From the NCBI GenBank assembly GCA_002917075.1, contig NTMA01000088.1, forward strand, positions 1 to 64,000: a stretch of 64,000 nucleotides of DNA, in the 5' to 3' direction. Positions within the stretch are counted from its first letter, which is position 1; every line of letters starts with the position of its first letter. The stretch comes from Hawksworthiomyces lignivorus (lineage: Eukaryota; Ascomycota; Sordariomycetes; Ophiostomatales; Ophiostomataceae). Under the pieces are notes generated by a model. The model was not told the DNA's origin, searched no databases, and saw only the letters and a list, made by a program, of their open reading frames with translations. Positions 20,363 through 31,424 of this stretch are shown here, one piece after another. Position numbers and translations under genes: made by a program.

Positions 20363-21124
20363 ATGTCGCCAGCGCAGCCCATCGCCGTCCACGTGAGCAG
20401 CGACCTCGCCCAGGTCGAGGCCACCTGCCACCAGCTGGGCCTCACCGTGGACGAGTTCCGCGAGCTGCAGCGCCAGAGCGCGGCCGCCGCCGAGAACGCC
20501 TACTGCCCCCACAGCAAGTTCCCTGTGGGCGCCGCCGTGCTGACGCGGTACGGTGTGCAGGGCCCTGCGGGGCTCGGCGGGGTCGGCGGCGGGCCCGTCA
20601 GCCTCAACCGCCTCATCCTCGGCGCCAACATCGAGAATGCGTCGTACCCCGTCGGCACCTGCGCCGAGCGCGTGGCGCTGAGCCGCGCCGTGTTCGACGG
20701 CCACCGCGACTTCAAGGCCATCGCCGTATATGCCCCGGCGGCGGCGACGAACATGCCCTGCTCGCCCTGCGGCATGTGCCGGCAGTTGTAGGTTCAATTT
20801 TTTTGCTGACTCTGGAGTCGGAGCAGCGGTCCGAGTCCGGGTCCGGCGAATGGGGGTTTCCTTGCATTGAGCTCCGGTGGAGGATGAGGCAGCCCGTCGC
20901 TAACTCGAGCCTGTTCTTAGCATCCGCGAATTCTGCGAGTTGGACCTGCCGGTGCTGATGTTCTCCAAGGACGGCCACTACATTGGCGTCAAGCTGGAAG
21001 TGGTAATGCCAACACCTCCTCGTCTTACATTGTGATGCCAAGACAATGTGCAGTATCGTGAACTAACATGCCCTAGCTGTTGCCGTTGTCCTTCGGCCCC
21101 GAAGCGCTGGGTCCGTTGACGTAA
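20363..21124 (+). CDS. cdd1: Cytidine deaminase
   Basis: Zinc-dependent deamination of cytidine and deoxycytidine to uridine and deoxyuridine in pyrimidine salvage; cytosolic, usually a homotetramer. Exons: 20363-20787, 20921-21002 and 21077-21124, giving 184 residues. The first intron is 133 nt with GCTAACTC before the acceptor. The second has CTAACATG. Active site: C100-A-E102 in NASYPVGTCAERVA (zinc ligand plus catalytic Glu) and PCSPCGMCRQF with C136 and C139 as the other zinc ligands. The all-Cys ligand set is that of tetrameric CDAs. The spliced junction yields GMCRQFIREFCELDLPVLM, the expected motif, which fixes the first splice. A Gly-rich insert (about 66-80) enlarges a surface loop. 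The chosen ATG is the first in frame; an upstream GTG frame is only leader. Confidence 0.95.
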
Positions 21125-24100
21125 CGAGACACGCCATGACCCGGAGCAATGTTGCGGAATGTGGCATCCAATCGGCTAGGGCAGACGTGGAGAGAGTGCA
21201 GGGACAGATTTGCGTTGGTGCGGGAGGGCTTCTTTTTTTATTTTTAAATGGGATAGTATGAGGTGATTTAAATGACCAGTTGGCAAGGGAATTAGCTATT
21301 TCCAGAGTGCTGGGCGATAGGGCAGGATTAAGCATACGAGAATCCATGTGCGAGCATTGAGCACTATGAAATACATGAATTGACACACTCTCGCGAGGTA
21401 TCTTTGCTTCCTATCAGGCTTTCATTTGCTACTTTAGGACCCTGCTGCATGCAATGTCTCCCCATGGCGCCCGCTGTAATTGAGACATTTACGAGCTCCA
21501 GCTGCGTTCTATCTTCGCTCCTGCTCGGTCTAGGCTATGATAAAGATATTGCAGGATGCGATACGACCAGGCGACCATATATGGCACGTTGAGTGCGTTT
21601 GAGCTTGCGAGCGCATTCTTCCTTTAAATTATCCTCTTCCTAGCATTGCCTCTCTTCGATTCATCGTCTCGGTCGCTTCGTAGGTTTTCTATGCGCATTA
21701 ACGGCAAGAGATTGCTTGCCATGGGACCCCTCGCCAATAGGTCTATTAGGGCGAGAGTTTGCACCAACGACAGCACAAGCAACCATGTCGGGCCACCGAT
21801 GTGAGAGGCGGATTCTCTTACAAGTAAACGATAAGAATAACAACAACAAAAAGATAAATGATCTGATCGTAATTTGACGACTTGTAACGAATGAGAACGG
21901 ACTTTGGAGCTGCTGCAGAACAGAGACACAGGGGGCAGGTTTGCTACTTGGCAAGGCAGTTTCGAAGAAGCTGCGGTGCACGTCTGATACTCATCTGTCT
22001 GGATAACGACTCCTGTTCCTCGTAAACCAAAGCATAGGACTCGGATTTCTTTGTATCCAGCATTCGTCTGTCTTCGCCATGCTCTCTTCCTTTTCACCAA
22101 ACAACAACAACAAAGGTAAATAGCAGCAAGCAAGCATGCAAAAAGGGTCAATGGAAATAAACAGCCCATCCCGTGCATAGTACATAATTAGCATATACGT
22201 AGAGTATTAAGACACTAGGTCTAGAATTAACCTAGCCTCTAGCCGAAAGCTGCGCTGTGTTATTGCCTGCAATAACAGCAAAGCTGACATGGACTGCTCC
22301 TGGGGCTAAAGCTTGCCGAAGACTGGTTCGCCAATGCTCCGAAGATCAAGTCAAGAAACAGAAGTACAAGGAAACAGAAAAACAGCGAAACAGAAAACCG
22401 AAAGGGCAGGTAATGCGAAGCACAGGAGAAGGGTCACCCACTAAGAATCAGGGGGCTTGGGAGCTGAGCCCAGCCAAAAATAAGGAGCAAACTTGCTCCC
22501 GGTCTCACTTGTGATTCGTTTCAAGACTGGCAGAGGCACGCGCAAAAAAAAAAAAAAAAAAAAAAAAAAAACGCTCATTTTATGAAGAGGATGTCATAGC
22601 AGAGTAGTCGCGCAGCTTGTCAAGACCAGAGACTCTGTGGGTGAGGCTAAAAGAAGAACAAATACGACGACGTGTTGCTATTCACCGAAAGCGAAGAGGC
22701 CGCACAGCTGTTCAGGACCGTCACAAGCTCACAAGCGGCAAACCGGGCGACCACTAATGCTTAGCGCTGCGTGGCCGCTGATAGTGAGAAAGGCGGCCAC
22801 GAAGCGGTCTCCATCGTAGCGTAACGCCCTTCTCAATACGACCCAAGTGTGATGGATGTTCTAGCAGCACTGAGCTGCAATACGTGTACGAGATATTCCC
22901 AGAAAGCCTCGACCCCAGCTTTTTTCCAACGTTGGTCCCAAACCGGCAGACGCCAATTGGCTAGTGACAGTAGCTTAATTCTCCAAACCACAATATTTCT
23001 CCAGTATTCTGCAGCGGCTCGCTTTCCCGTGGCACTCTCACCTCCTCCTCCCCCCTTCGTCCTCCTGATGCTCCTCCCTCCTTCCTTCCGGTCTCTGTTG
23101 TCTACCAGGTAGTCCAACATCTCTTGTCTCCTCCTTGCGTCGTAGTTTCCCTTCTTTACGTCGTGCTGCGTGCATCCTTTGTCTTGGGCAATCCTCAAAG
23201 AAGAAACAGCGGACTGACATTGCTCGCCCCTCCTTCCCGATATCCCCTAGTGTGCTGTCCTGTTCCATCTCGTTCACAAGTCACTCACTCCTTCTTTCTC
23301 TAATTGCTCATCTCCACATTCCTTCGTCCTTTCCGTTTCCCTGTGCTTACGCATATTGCTGGCATACTCTCTCTGTCCAGGCAGTTACGCACTGCGTACT
23401 TACTCCATACTGCATTTCGTCTTTCCCTGGTCTTGACGGCACAGGCCTGCACTTTGGGGCAATCCAACCTTTCCGCCCCTGTCAAAGAAAGTCCCTGAGT
23501 ACAAGTAATACTGCGTAATTAATGCATATATACCTATACCTATAGGGGGCAAGAAACAGCGCACGGCGAATGGCTCCTTAGCACTTACTTACTCCGTACT
23601 CCGTGCTCTCAACCAAAAAACTCCCTTCCCGCCCCCGCTTTATTTTAAACTGAATAATATTATACAGAGGACATCCCCTTCTGCCTCTCCAAAGGGTCTC
23701 GTCTTCCTCCTTTCTTGCTTCTCCTCCTCTTCTTTGTGTCTGCCTCCCTCTGCTATCTTCTGCCACGTTCGCATTTCATCTCTCCCTTCCCGAACCCCTT
23801 ACGATCTGCTCTCATTCCTCAGCCGCGAACTGGACGCGAACCGCGAAACGGACAGCCAAGCCAGCAATAACAAACAAACAACATCTCGCAATCCGGGACG
23901 AGGATCCTGGTCTTTCTCGTCGGGGGATGCCTTGCCGCTTCTCGATCTAGCCATTGCAAGGACAAAGGCGGGACAGTGCTGTGCCTCTTCCACTATCATT
24001 ACGAGCCCCCATAACTACTCACCCGAGACCTCTTTGCTCTCGCCGTGTGCCCCTTTCTGCTCTCCTCTCACCATACGCCGCCCGCTCGCTTACATTCCAC

Positions 24101-24561
24101 GGCAGCCAACGGAATCCGCTGCATTTCGGCTGCTTCCCTACTGAAATCCTACTGGATTTCTACATCTGTAGGCCCAGCCCTTCTCCTGGAGAATGGACAG
24201 CGGATAAATACACCAGCTGCGTCCCTCCAGCCTTGCTGCAACCCTATATCCTTTTTGGCCAACCATCCTGCATCGAAAGATAGACGGCGCAACAAGGAGA
24301 AAATACACGAAATAACCTTCTCGAGAAAGTAACGACGACAGGATTCGTTTTTTTCTCTCTCTATTCGCCCTACGCTGACACCCTGTCATATTTGTACTTC
24401 TCTACTCCCCGCCTCTCGCACCGTCTTTCTTCGGACTGTTCGCACTCTCTGTCGTGTCTTGCTGCGCCCTTTCTTGCTCTCACAATCCATGCCTCCAGCT
24501 GGTAGGTAGCACTTCAGATCGGCAACCCCTTTGCAAGGGAAGCGATTCTTCGACAGCCAAA
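21125..24561. other. 3.4 kb spacer; pyrimidine-rich upstream region of the proline-rich gene
   Basis: The left half is AT-rich and holds a 28-nt A tract (22544-22571). The right half (about 23.0-24.5 kb) is C/T-rich on the plus strand, as expected for a promoter and long leader. One exact TACTCCGTA sits at 23590-23598, with an overlapping TACTCCGTG. A GTAGGT at 24501 and CAG just before the ATG could bound a very short leader intron, without a clear branch site. No coding ORF or tRNA is seen. Confidence 0.6.
22544..22571. repeat. 28-nt poly-A tract
   Basis: An uninterrupted A run in the spacer upstream of the proline-rich gene. I found no clear flanking duplication or tRNA-like promoter that would make it a SINE tail. 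Confidence 0.9.
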
Positions 24562-25722
24562 ATGGAGCCTGTACCAGAGACTGAGAGGATGGAGGAGTTC
24601 CGCTCTTCGCCGCTGCCAACACTACGACTTCAAAACACATCGTCATTCACCTTTGCATCTCCGACTCCCCTCTCGCCGCGCTCCGCGACCGACCCCGACG
24701 GCCCCCTGCGGAAGCCCATGAACATGCGCCGCTCCACAGACCCGGCATCGCCCAGCTCCCCTTCTTGGGCCTCCCCGTCTGCACTTCCGTACCGTCCCCG
24801 AACCACCTCTCCATTATCAGGCTCCCATGTGAGATCACGATCCACTGCCAGCATCGGTAGCTTGTACGCACCAACTATGGGTCGTACGCAGTCCATGCCG
24901 GGAGTAAATGGCGCTGGCCACCTTCAATACACCCTGGATCCTCGTTCATCCGCCCCTACACTCGGTTCTCCTGTGACACCTGGCCACCGACCGCCGGCTC
25001 TGAATACCCGCACTCCTAAAAAGAGCTTGGTCGAAGACGTGTTTCCCTCGTCGCCAACACGTGTCTCTGTCATTCACGACCCAGACCGCCAGCTTCATGA
25101 GCGGAACAGCTCCCCCAACCTTGGTACTCATACCCTCCCAAGCCTGCCGCTAGTTCGCACCCGCCGACCATCTTCCCCTTATCGGCGCCTTCCCGCTGGT
25201 GCTGGGCCAACTTCCGCTCCTCTTTCGTCGGTATCCTCAAACGCGAATTCCGCTGTCATGATGGCCGCCGCTGCTGCCGAGCCTTCAGCTTCTACGATGG
25301 CCGACAGTTCCTTTGCGGCTGCGACCACTACGCCTTCTTCTTCTGCGACTTCCTCGCCACTTTACCGGCCATCTGATACACTCCTGCCCACCTCATCGTA
25401 CACTAGCTTAGGCGTTCCATCATCCTCGTCCGTGCCTTCTACTCCGACGTCGACTCGGTCACGCAGTCCTAGCATCTCAAGTCTCGAGACGATCCCCGAC
25501 TCCCCTGATGCCGAAGAGGCCGCGCTTGAAGCAGAACGTATTGCGCAGCTAAAGGCCGCAGCTGATGCAGCTGACGGTGGAGACAGCAAAGGCCGCAGTA
25601 GCCTGGATGTGCCACGAGGCCGGACTTTGGGATTTGGCTCTCGAGACAAGCGGAAACGCTGGAGCGTCTGTGGTGCGGAACGGCGGGGGGATATTGACTT
25701 GGAGACCATCTGGGAGGATTGA
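24562..25722 (+). CDS. Basic proline/serine-rich protein conserved in filamentous ascomycetes
   Basis: A 386-residue single-exon protein from the ATG MEPVPETERMEEF. The open frame extends upstream only from a GTG, so this ATG is preferred. The N-terminal block (SPLPTLRLQNTSSFTFASPTP, then LRKPMNMRRSTDP) and the C-terminal block (RDKRKRWSVCGAERR, LETIWED) look conserved. The ~250 residues between are Ser/Pro/Thr-rich, disordered and full of SP and RS/SR pairs, so a phosphoprotein is likely. A short acidic/Ala helix (LETIPDSPDAEEAALEAERI) precedes the C-terminal block. I recall similar proteins annotated only as 'basic proline-rich protein'; I know no assigned function. Neighbouring rrd2 converges on it. 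Confidence 0.82.
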   Translation: MEPVPETERMEEFRSSPLPTLRLQNTSSFTFASPTPLSPRSATDPDGPLRKPMNMRRSTDPASPSSPSWASPSALPYRPRTTSPLSGSHVRSRSTASIGSLYAPTMGRTQSMPGVNGAGHLQYTLDPRSSAPTLGSPVTPGHRPPALNTRTPKKSLVEDVFPSSPTRVSVIHDPDRQLHERNSSPNLGTHTLPSLPLVRTRRPSSPYRRLPAGAGPTSAPLSSVSSNANSAVMMAAAAAEPSASTMADSSFAAATTTPSSSATSSPLYRPSDTLLPTSSYTSLGVPSSSSVPSTPTSTRSRSPSISSLETIPDSPDAEEAALEAERIAQLKAAADAADGGDSKGRSSLDVPRGRTLGFGSRDKRKRWSVCGAERRGDIDLETIWED

Positions 25723-26324
25723 TCGCTGGTTCATGGCTAATGCCGATGGCAGCGCAATTTATGCGCTGTGCCATTTCAACAAGGAGCATACTCCCAAGAT
25801 TTGGCCCTGGCTTCTGTGCATTTATTTTTCCGTTGTCGCCTCATGCATTCTCGAAAGAATTCTTCCCTGGTGGTAGCTTCTAGCTTCGTTAAGTGCTTTG
25901 TTTTGCCTTCCATTTTTCCTGGTTGCTCTTCGCATCGTTGTCGACGGCGTTCAATGGGAGTTCTGCTCTGATACCCTCGTGGCATATAGCATTATCGCAT
26001 GTTTCCATACGTTCCTATTTCATTCCTCTTCTGTTTTTCTCGTCATTGTGTCTTCTATCGCACTTTTCCTATGAGAGGCATACTTTGTGTGCCGAAAATG
26101 ATGTTAATAGCCTGTCTATTTCTGCTCGATATTTCCCATGCCTTTTTACTAGTCACGACTTCTGGGCATATGCCGTGTGGGTTCAGTGGTCTCTAAATGC
26201 TTAGTGTCTCATAAGACGTAATTGATCAACTTTGTTATACAATGAACTATTTTGCAAGTAGAAACGTTTTATTCTACGCCGACTTTCCCTTTTTGTTTCC
26301 TGGTAATACAAGTGCTCTCCTTTC
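25723..26324. other. Convergent 3' region of the proline-rich and rrd2 genes
   Basis: A 602 bp T-rich spacer with no coding ORF. It should contain both polyadenylation regions. Confidence 0.6.
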
Positions 26325-27938
26325 TTAATCGAAAGGAATTCTCCGCAGAACCTCGCCGCGCTTCCGCATCTCGCCCGCCGCACCAAAGCTGCTGGGCACG
26401 CGGATGCCGCAGCAATCGCCCCAGCCGCTCGGGTTGTGGATGTGCCGGACGCCGCCCTCTTCGAAGACGTTTACGGAATCGTTGCCGTCGACAATGGCGT
26501 CCTCGTCGTCGTCGTCCTCTTCCTCGACGCCAGCGGCACCGTCATCGGCCCGGGCCTCCGTCATGCCGGCGGCCGCAGGCACCAGCGAGCCGAAGAGGAA
26601 GTGCTGCATGACGGGCAGCTTGCGCAGGACCTCGGCGAGGAACATGCGGCGCATGCCGCCCTCGATCTTGGCCCACGACTTGGCGGCCGAGATGTCGTCG
26701 AGCATGGGGCTGTGCCAGCGCAGGCTGTTGCCGCCGTCGCCGCCGCTACCGCCGCCGCTGCCGCCGCTGTCGCTGCCGGGCGGCCCCGCGGTGGTGGCGA
26801 CCTTGATGCTGTTGACGAAGCGCACCTGGCCGAGGTAGAGGTAGTCGTCGCCGAACTGCTCGAGGGTCAAGGGCTGGTGGACGGCGCGCGGGGTGATGTA
26901 GCGGTGGTGCAGCAGCTGGGCGGCGCCGAAGAGGAAGGGCAGGAACTGGTAGTCGTCGAGGCCCCAGACGCCGTGCGAGCCGGCCGGCTCCAGGTAGTAC
27001 GTGGTCTGCACGACGCGCATGACCTCGAGGTAGCGCGCGAACACGCACAGCACGAGCGCCGGCATGTCGGCGGCGCCCACCACGCCCAGCTGGTACAGGC
27101 ACAGCAGCCACACCACAAAGTGCAGCTCGTGGCCCGACCCGTAGTCGATGCGCGCGCGGTTGCCAAACGCCTGCCCCAGGTACGTCGCCGCCTCCGCAAC
27201 GGCAGACGTCGGCGCTGGTGCTGGCGCCGGCGCATCGTCTCCGTTTTTGTTGTCGTCGTCGTCCTTGCGGTCGCCGCTGCCGTCTGCCCCGCCGGCCGCC
27301 TCGTCCGCCAGCCCTAGCTTCTCGCGGTGCCACTGCGGCGCCCGCTGGCGCACCTGGTCCACGAACCCGCGGAACCGCTTGTTGCCGAACCGCGAGCCGC
27401 CCGCCTCGTCCGGCGGGTTCGCGTACACGAGGGCCTCGGCCTCGTCGAGGATGCTGAGCAGCGCGCGGATCGCCGGCGAGATGGGCCGCTGCGCAAGGCT
27501 CGTCTTCTGGTACGCCCGCGCCGGGCGGGGAGCTGCCGGTGCCGATGTCGCCGCCGCCGCCTCCGCTGCCGCCTCCGCTGCCGCCGAGGACAGCGCCTCG
27601 GCAAACACCCCGGCCGGCGTGTCCACCACGGCATCCGCCAGCCCGAACACCCACGCCTGCAGCAGCGTGCACGTAGGCGATTCCAGGAACCGGTCGTGGT
27701 CGGAGCGGGCTAGGATGCGGCGGCGCGGCACCGCAAAGGCGTGAGAGGCATCATCGACTGCCGACGGCGGCGGCAGCGCCGGCGTCTCAGGAACCGGCGT
27801 GGTGTTCTCCGGTTGCAGAGCCCGGCGCCGGGGCTGGAGCTTGGGGATGCGGTCGCGCAGGTCCGGGATGCTGCTGGCAGCGCCCGATGCCGCCAGCGGC
27901 GGGCTTGCTGCTGCATTGGTCATCTCGCTGGCAGCCAT
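26325..27938 (-). CDS. rrd2: PP2A phosphatase activator (PTPA), Rrd2/Ypa2 type
   Basis: PTPA is a chaperone-like prolyl isomerase that activates the PP2A catalytic subunit and related phosphatases. The single-exon product from the ATG at 27938 is 537 residues. The frame stays open upstream, but only with TTG. The PTPA core has FLESPTCTLLQAWVFGLADAV, GGSRFGNKRFRGFVDQV, RIDYGSGHELHFVVWLLCLY, EPAGSHGVWGLDDYQFLPFL (about 315-335) and LRWHSPMLDDISAAKSW. The C-terminal WGDCCGIRVPSS and closing IPFD are features I recall from yeast Rrd2 rather than Rrd1, hence the paralogue call. It is much longer than yeast Rrd2. The excess lies in an N-terminal extension of about 75 residues and Ala/Gly/Asp-rich inserts in loops. 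It is very GC-rich with long antisense ORFs. It is divergent from rrp46 over 594 bp. Confidence 0.93.
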   Translation of the reverse strand: MAASEMTNAAASPPLAASGAASSIPDLRDRIPKLQPRRRALQPENTTPVPETPALPPPSAVDDASHAFAVPRRRILARSDHDRFLESPTCTLLQAWVFGLADAVVDTPAGVFAEALSSAAAEAAAEAAAATSAPAAPRPARAYQKTSLAQRPISPAIRALLSILDEAEALVYANPPDEAGGSRFGNKRFRGFVDQVRQRAPQWHREKLGLADEAAGGADGSGDRKDDDDNKNGDDAPAPAPAPTSAVAEAATYLGQAFGNRARIDYGSGHELHFVVWLLCLYQLGVVGAADMPALVLCVFARYLEVMRVVQTTYYLEPAGSHGVWGLDDYQFLPFLFGAAQLLHHRYITPRAVHQPLTLEQFGDDYLYLGQVRFVNSIKVATTAGPPGSDSGGSGGGSGGDGGNSLRWHSPMLDDISAAKSWAKIEGGMRRMFLAEVLRKLPVMQHFLFGSLVPAAAGMTEARADDGAAGVEEEDDDDEDAIVDGNDSVNVFEEGGVRHIHNPSGWGDCCGIRVPSSFGAAGEMRKRGEVLRRIPFD

Positions 27939-28532
27939 GGGATCTGTGAGGCTTTCTATATGTCTCTGAGAGCTGGGAGCTATAAAGAGAAATAAGACGC
28001 TAATATTTTGCAAGATAGCCTGGGGGTAAGGAGTTGGTGGGGAATGGAGGGAGGGGTGATGGAATGTCGTTCGATGAAAGGACAAGATTTGTCTGAAGGA
28101 GGTTTGAGAAGTTGGAGAAATGGCCCGATGCAGACTTGTGTTGCATACTGACGTAAACTTTAATGGTGGCGTTTTGCATTCTAATATGTACCGTGCCGCC
28201 TAAACTGTTCTACTATTAGTGGTTGGTTGGTGACTTTTTGGTGGAGACAGCTCTGCTGAGGTAAAAGAATCCGCCCTGAAGCTTCTTGTTCCTGCGGGGC
28301 ATCAGAGACCTCTTTTTTGTTAGTGGGCACGTCCTATTGGAAGAAAGGTGCGGTGAACCCAAAGCTCAAGAACAAAAAAAGTTGTCTGCTGTTAGACGTG
28401 TGCCAAAAAAAAAAAAAAAAAATTCAATGTCTTGAGCCTCATTTGACAATCACCGTTTAAACCACCCACCTATCCACCAGTCTTAAGCCGCCAACTCTTC
28501 TTTCTTGTCCTATTTCAATATAAACTCTCACA
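27939..28532. promoter_or_regulatory. Divergent promoter between rrd2 and rrp46
   Basis: A 594 bp spacer with an 18-nt A tract (28405-28422), a poly(dA:dT) element of the type that excludes nucleosomes, and a C/T-rich leader before the rrp46 ATG. Shared regulation is inference. Confidence 0.5.
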
Positions 28533-29629
28533 ATGGCATCACTTACTGCAGAGCCGCAAGCTCGCCTATCTATCCTACCTCGAGCAGACGGCTCTGCCAC
28601 ATATACGTACGGTGGCTATACCATAACTGCATCGGCCAACGGGCCCATTGAAGCCCAGAGGCGGGACGAGGATCCCGACGAAGCCAATATTGACGTGGTT
28701 TTACGACCGGCTGCCGGCGTTGGAGGTCAGTGAATTGCTGTGTTTGCAGAGCTTTTTGGGGAGCAATGTGCACTTCTTCGACCCACTGTCCCCCCCCCCT
28801 CTTTCACCCCGGAACTGCTCCCCTTGTCATCTCACATCGTTCGTTAAAACATATGATCTCTGTCTCAAAAGTTTGCCTTTGCTCACGCTCTACGATATCA
28901 CATATATAGGTCCTAGTGAGCGCCACCTCGAATTCGTCTTGCAGAAGACCTTACAGGAGATCATCCTCGCCCAGGAGTTCCCTCGGTGCTTGATCCAGGT
29001 CGTTCTGCAGGTTCAGTCTGCCCCCGACAACGACTATGTCAACACAAGGCTGAACTTGCCTGGCTTGGTATGTCCCATTGCCGCCCGCTATGTCTTCTTG
29101 TGTCTCAGTCGCTAGCTTTCTTGCTACTTGTTTCTCACTGTGCTGCGTCCTCCGTCCTTCTCTGACCATTCACGCCTAGAACCTCGCCGTCCTTCCCGCT
29201 CTGCTGCAGAGCGCCGTCCTGGCCCTGCTCTCTGCCAGCATCCCTATGCGGACGACGGCGACAGCAGCTTCGGTCGCCATCCTGGCCAAGCCTGGACAAG
29301 GCGCTGCAGAGCGCAGCATTGTCAGCAGCTTCTCCCCGCGGGAGGCCGCAGCAGCACGGTCGACGCATGTGTTCGCCTTTTCGGGAGACGACGACCAGCT
29401 TCTGCTCGCCGAGAGCGAGGGCGAATTCACCATGGACGAGTGGGACGAAGCACTTGCAACGGCACGAACGATCTGCTGCCAGCCAGCCGGAGCAGCCGAC
29501 CGCATGGCGCTGGACGGCGGCCTCGACGGCGACGGCGACGACGGCCCCGACATGAGCCGCTTCCTGCGGTCGACGGTCCAAGGCAAAGTAGAGGATGTCC
29601 TCAAGTGGAAGCTGGCGCCGCGGGAATGA
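28533..29629 (+). CDS. rrp46: Exosome complex subunit Rrp46 (RNase PH-like)
   Basis: Rrp46 is one of six RNase PH-like proteins forming the ring of the RNA exosome, which processes and degrades RNA 3' ends in nucleus and cytoplasm. In fungi the ring is catalytically inert. Exons: 28533-28725, 28910-29067 and 29180-29629, giving 266 residues. Signatures: LSILPRADGSATYTYG at the N-terminus, then GGPSERHLEFVLQKTLQEII across the first junction, then CLIQVVLQVQSAPDNDY and LPALLQSAVLALLSASIPMR. Both introns (184 and 112 nt) keep phase. An internal acidic segment (ALDGGLDGDGDDGPDMS) and a closing helix VEDVLKWKLAPRE end the protein. It is somewhat longer than yeast Rrp46, with extra length in the last exon. 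Confidence 0.92.
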
Positions 29630-31405
29630 GCAGCACTGCATTCCGCATTCAGTGCAGAGCAGCAGGGAGGACGACTGGCAGGAACAAAGCGGCTGAGCAC
29701 GAAGAGAACCAAGAGAGACACAAAAAAAAGTCCTTTCTAATTTCATCACTTCCTTTCTTTCTTCTGCTTCTTTGCATTTCCCTTTCCCCGCACTCCGCAA
29801 GATGTCCCGACGTCGACAGCCGTTCCCGTTCAATCCTCAAACTGCGGCCGCATTAACCACCAAAGATGTGAAAACATCCTACCCGCTCCAGCGAGCCGCC
29901 TTCCACTCATAGATCTCCCTCGCGAGGCGCGCCTCATGCAAACGTCAATCAAGCTCAGACATGAGCTTGCCCCTATCAGTCCCGTCATATTTGCTTTCTC
30001 TAATCGGCCAGGGCAGAGGGAAAAGGAGAAAGAACCTCAACAAGTTCAGCGAAGAACAGGGCGAGTGGGGGTGCAATGGGGAGGGCTGGGACGAGATATC
30101 GAAACGGCAACCAAAAATTAATAGGGGGAGATAGAAGGGTAGGGACCGAGTGAGTGACGAGCGCACATTTCTTTTCATCTGGGATTGGCTGCCGGCTTGG
30201 CGCCGCTTGGGTCCGGCCCTTTCTTCTCTTCCTGCTTCTTCTGCCTTGTAATCGCGCGGCTACAGATAACGAATCCGAACTCGTGGCAGCTACAGAGCCA
30301 TGTCACACATCCTCACAGTCAATGCTCGTTCCCTGTCCTTCGGAGTCCTTCACAGATAGGGAAGTTCATTTGGCGAATCGAAATACATACTTCGCGTGCG
30401 GCCAGCAGTGACACGATTAGGATAGCAGCTCGCAATGCACCACTGCGCTGCTGCACTGCTGCACTGCTGTGCTCTTGCTTCCACCCCTATTTCTGCCCAC
30501 CCCCGGCCCTTGCATTTCTGTTATTATTTTTACCATCTAATCCTACGCATATGGAGCATCGCTTGCTCTTTTCTCTCAAAACATCCAGTAGAGTGGGTCT
30601 GACTTGCACGGTTGCGTTTGGGATATGCCTTTCTTGTGGGTATTTTAGCGGTGTTTTGATATTTTTGGTGGAAAAGGGGACCTTGTTTCATCTTTCTGGG
30701 TGCAAGTTCAGCGCCCTAAATTCAAGGGCTGTTTTTCTTCATAGGTGAGACGACAGGGCTCCGCTCACGATGGTCTGTAAGTAACAAGAGCAGATAAGAA
30801 GAAAAGAGACGCTAGACTCAAAAGAAGACAAGAAACCAAAAAAAGATGAGGTAAAACAGAAGCTAAAACGAAAATGAGCACCAACGTGGCATACTTCTGC
30901 TTTGAGTTCGTCCGGGGTAAACTCTCTTAAGTTTTCTCTTACGAATATATGTATTCAGAGGAGGCTGCTGTATAGTTATTACTTCCTCCCCTCCCTGAGT
31001 GCGCCAGGAACAGCTTGCCGGGTCTTGGCACCTGTTTTGAGCCTTCGCTCTGCCGCCCTGTCGTAGTAAAGAGCCAAAACACGTGGGTTCAAAGTGCAGA
31101 AGTGATAGGGATGGGGGGAAGAGCACAGCAGAGGATAGAAAGGACAAGGTCCGGCAGCCTCTAAGGTGTGGAACGACGGGGCCTTGTGGTCGATCTGCGG
31201 GCTGGGATAAAGGCGGGAAGAAGAGAAGAAACGAAAGAAGAAATATAGAGACGATACATACGCTTGAAAGTGCTTCACACAGAGGAACCCATAGGAAAGG
31301 ATCGAGCAGCGGACTGGGTTGTGCGGGCGCCCGTTAGAGCAGCAGCTAAAGAACAACGGCGGGGCCGCTCCCCTAGCAGCGGGTGTGGGCGGTGACTAAG
31401 GGGAG

Positions 31406-31424
31406 CCCCCCCCCCCCCCCCCCC
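31406..31424. repeat. 19-nt poly-C tract
   Basis: An uninterrupted C run in the spacer between rrp46 and the NAD kinase gene. Confidence 0.9.

Noticed and set aside
22200..22571. Possible SINE ending in the A28 tract (GGTTCGCC near 22.33 kb)
   Set aside because: No convincing A box, no target-site duplication visible around the A tract, and no second copy in the window.
26436..27672. Long frames on both strands overlapping rrd2 (up to ~300 codons)
   Set aside because: They are shadows of the GC-rich PTPA gene and lack domains.
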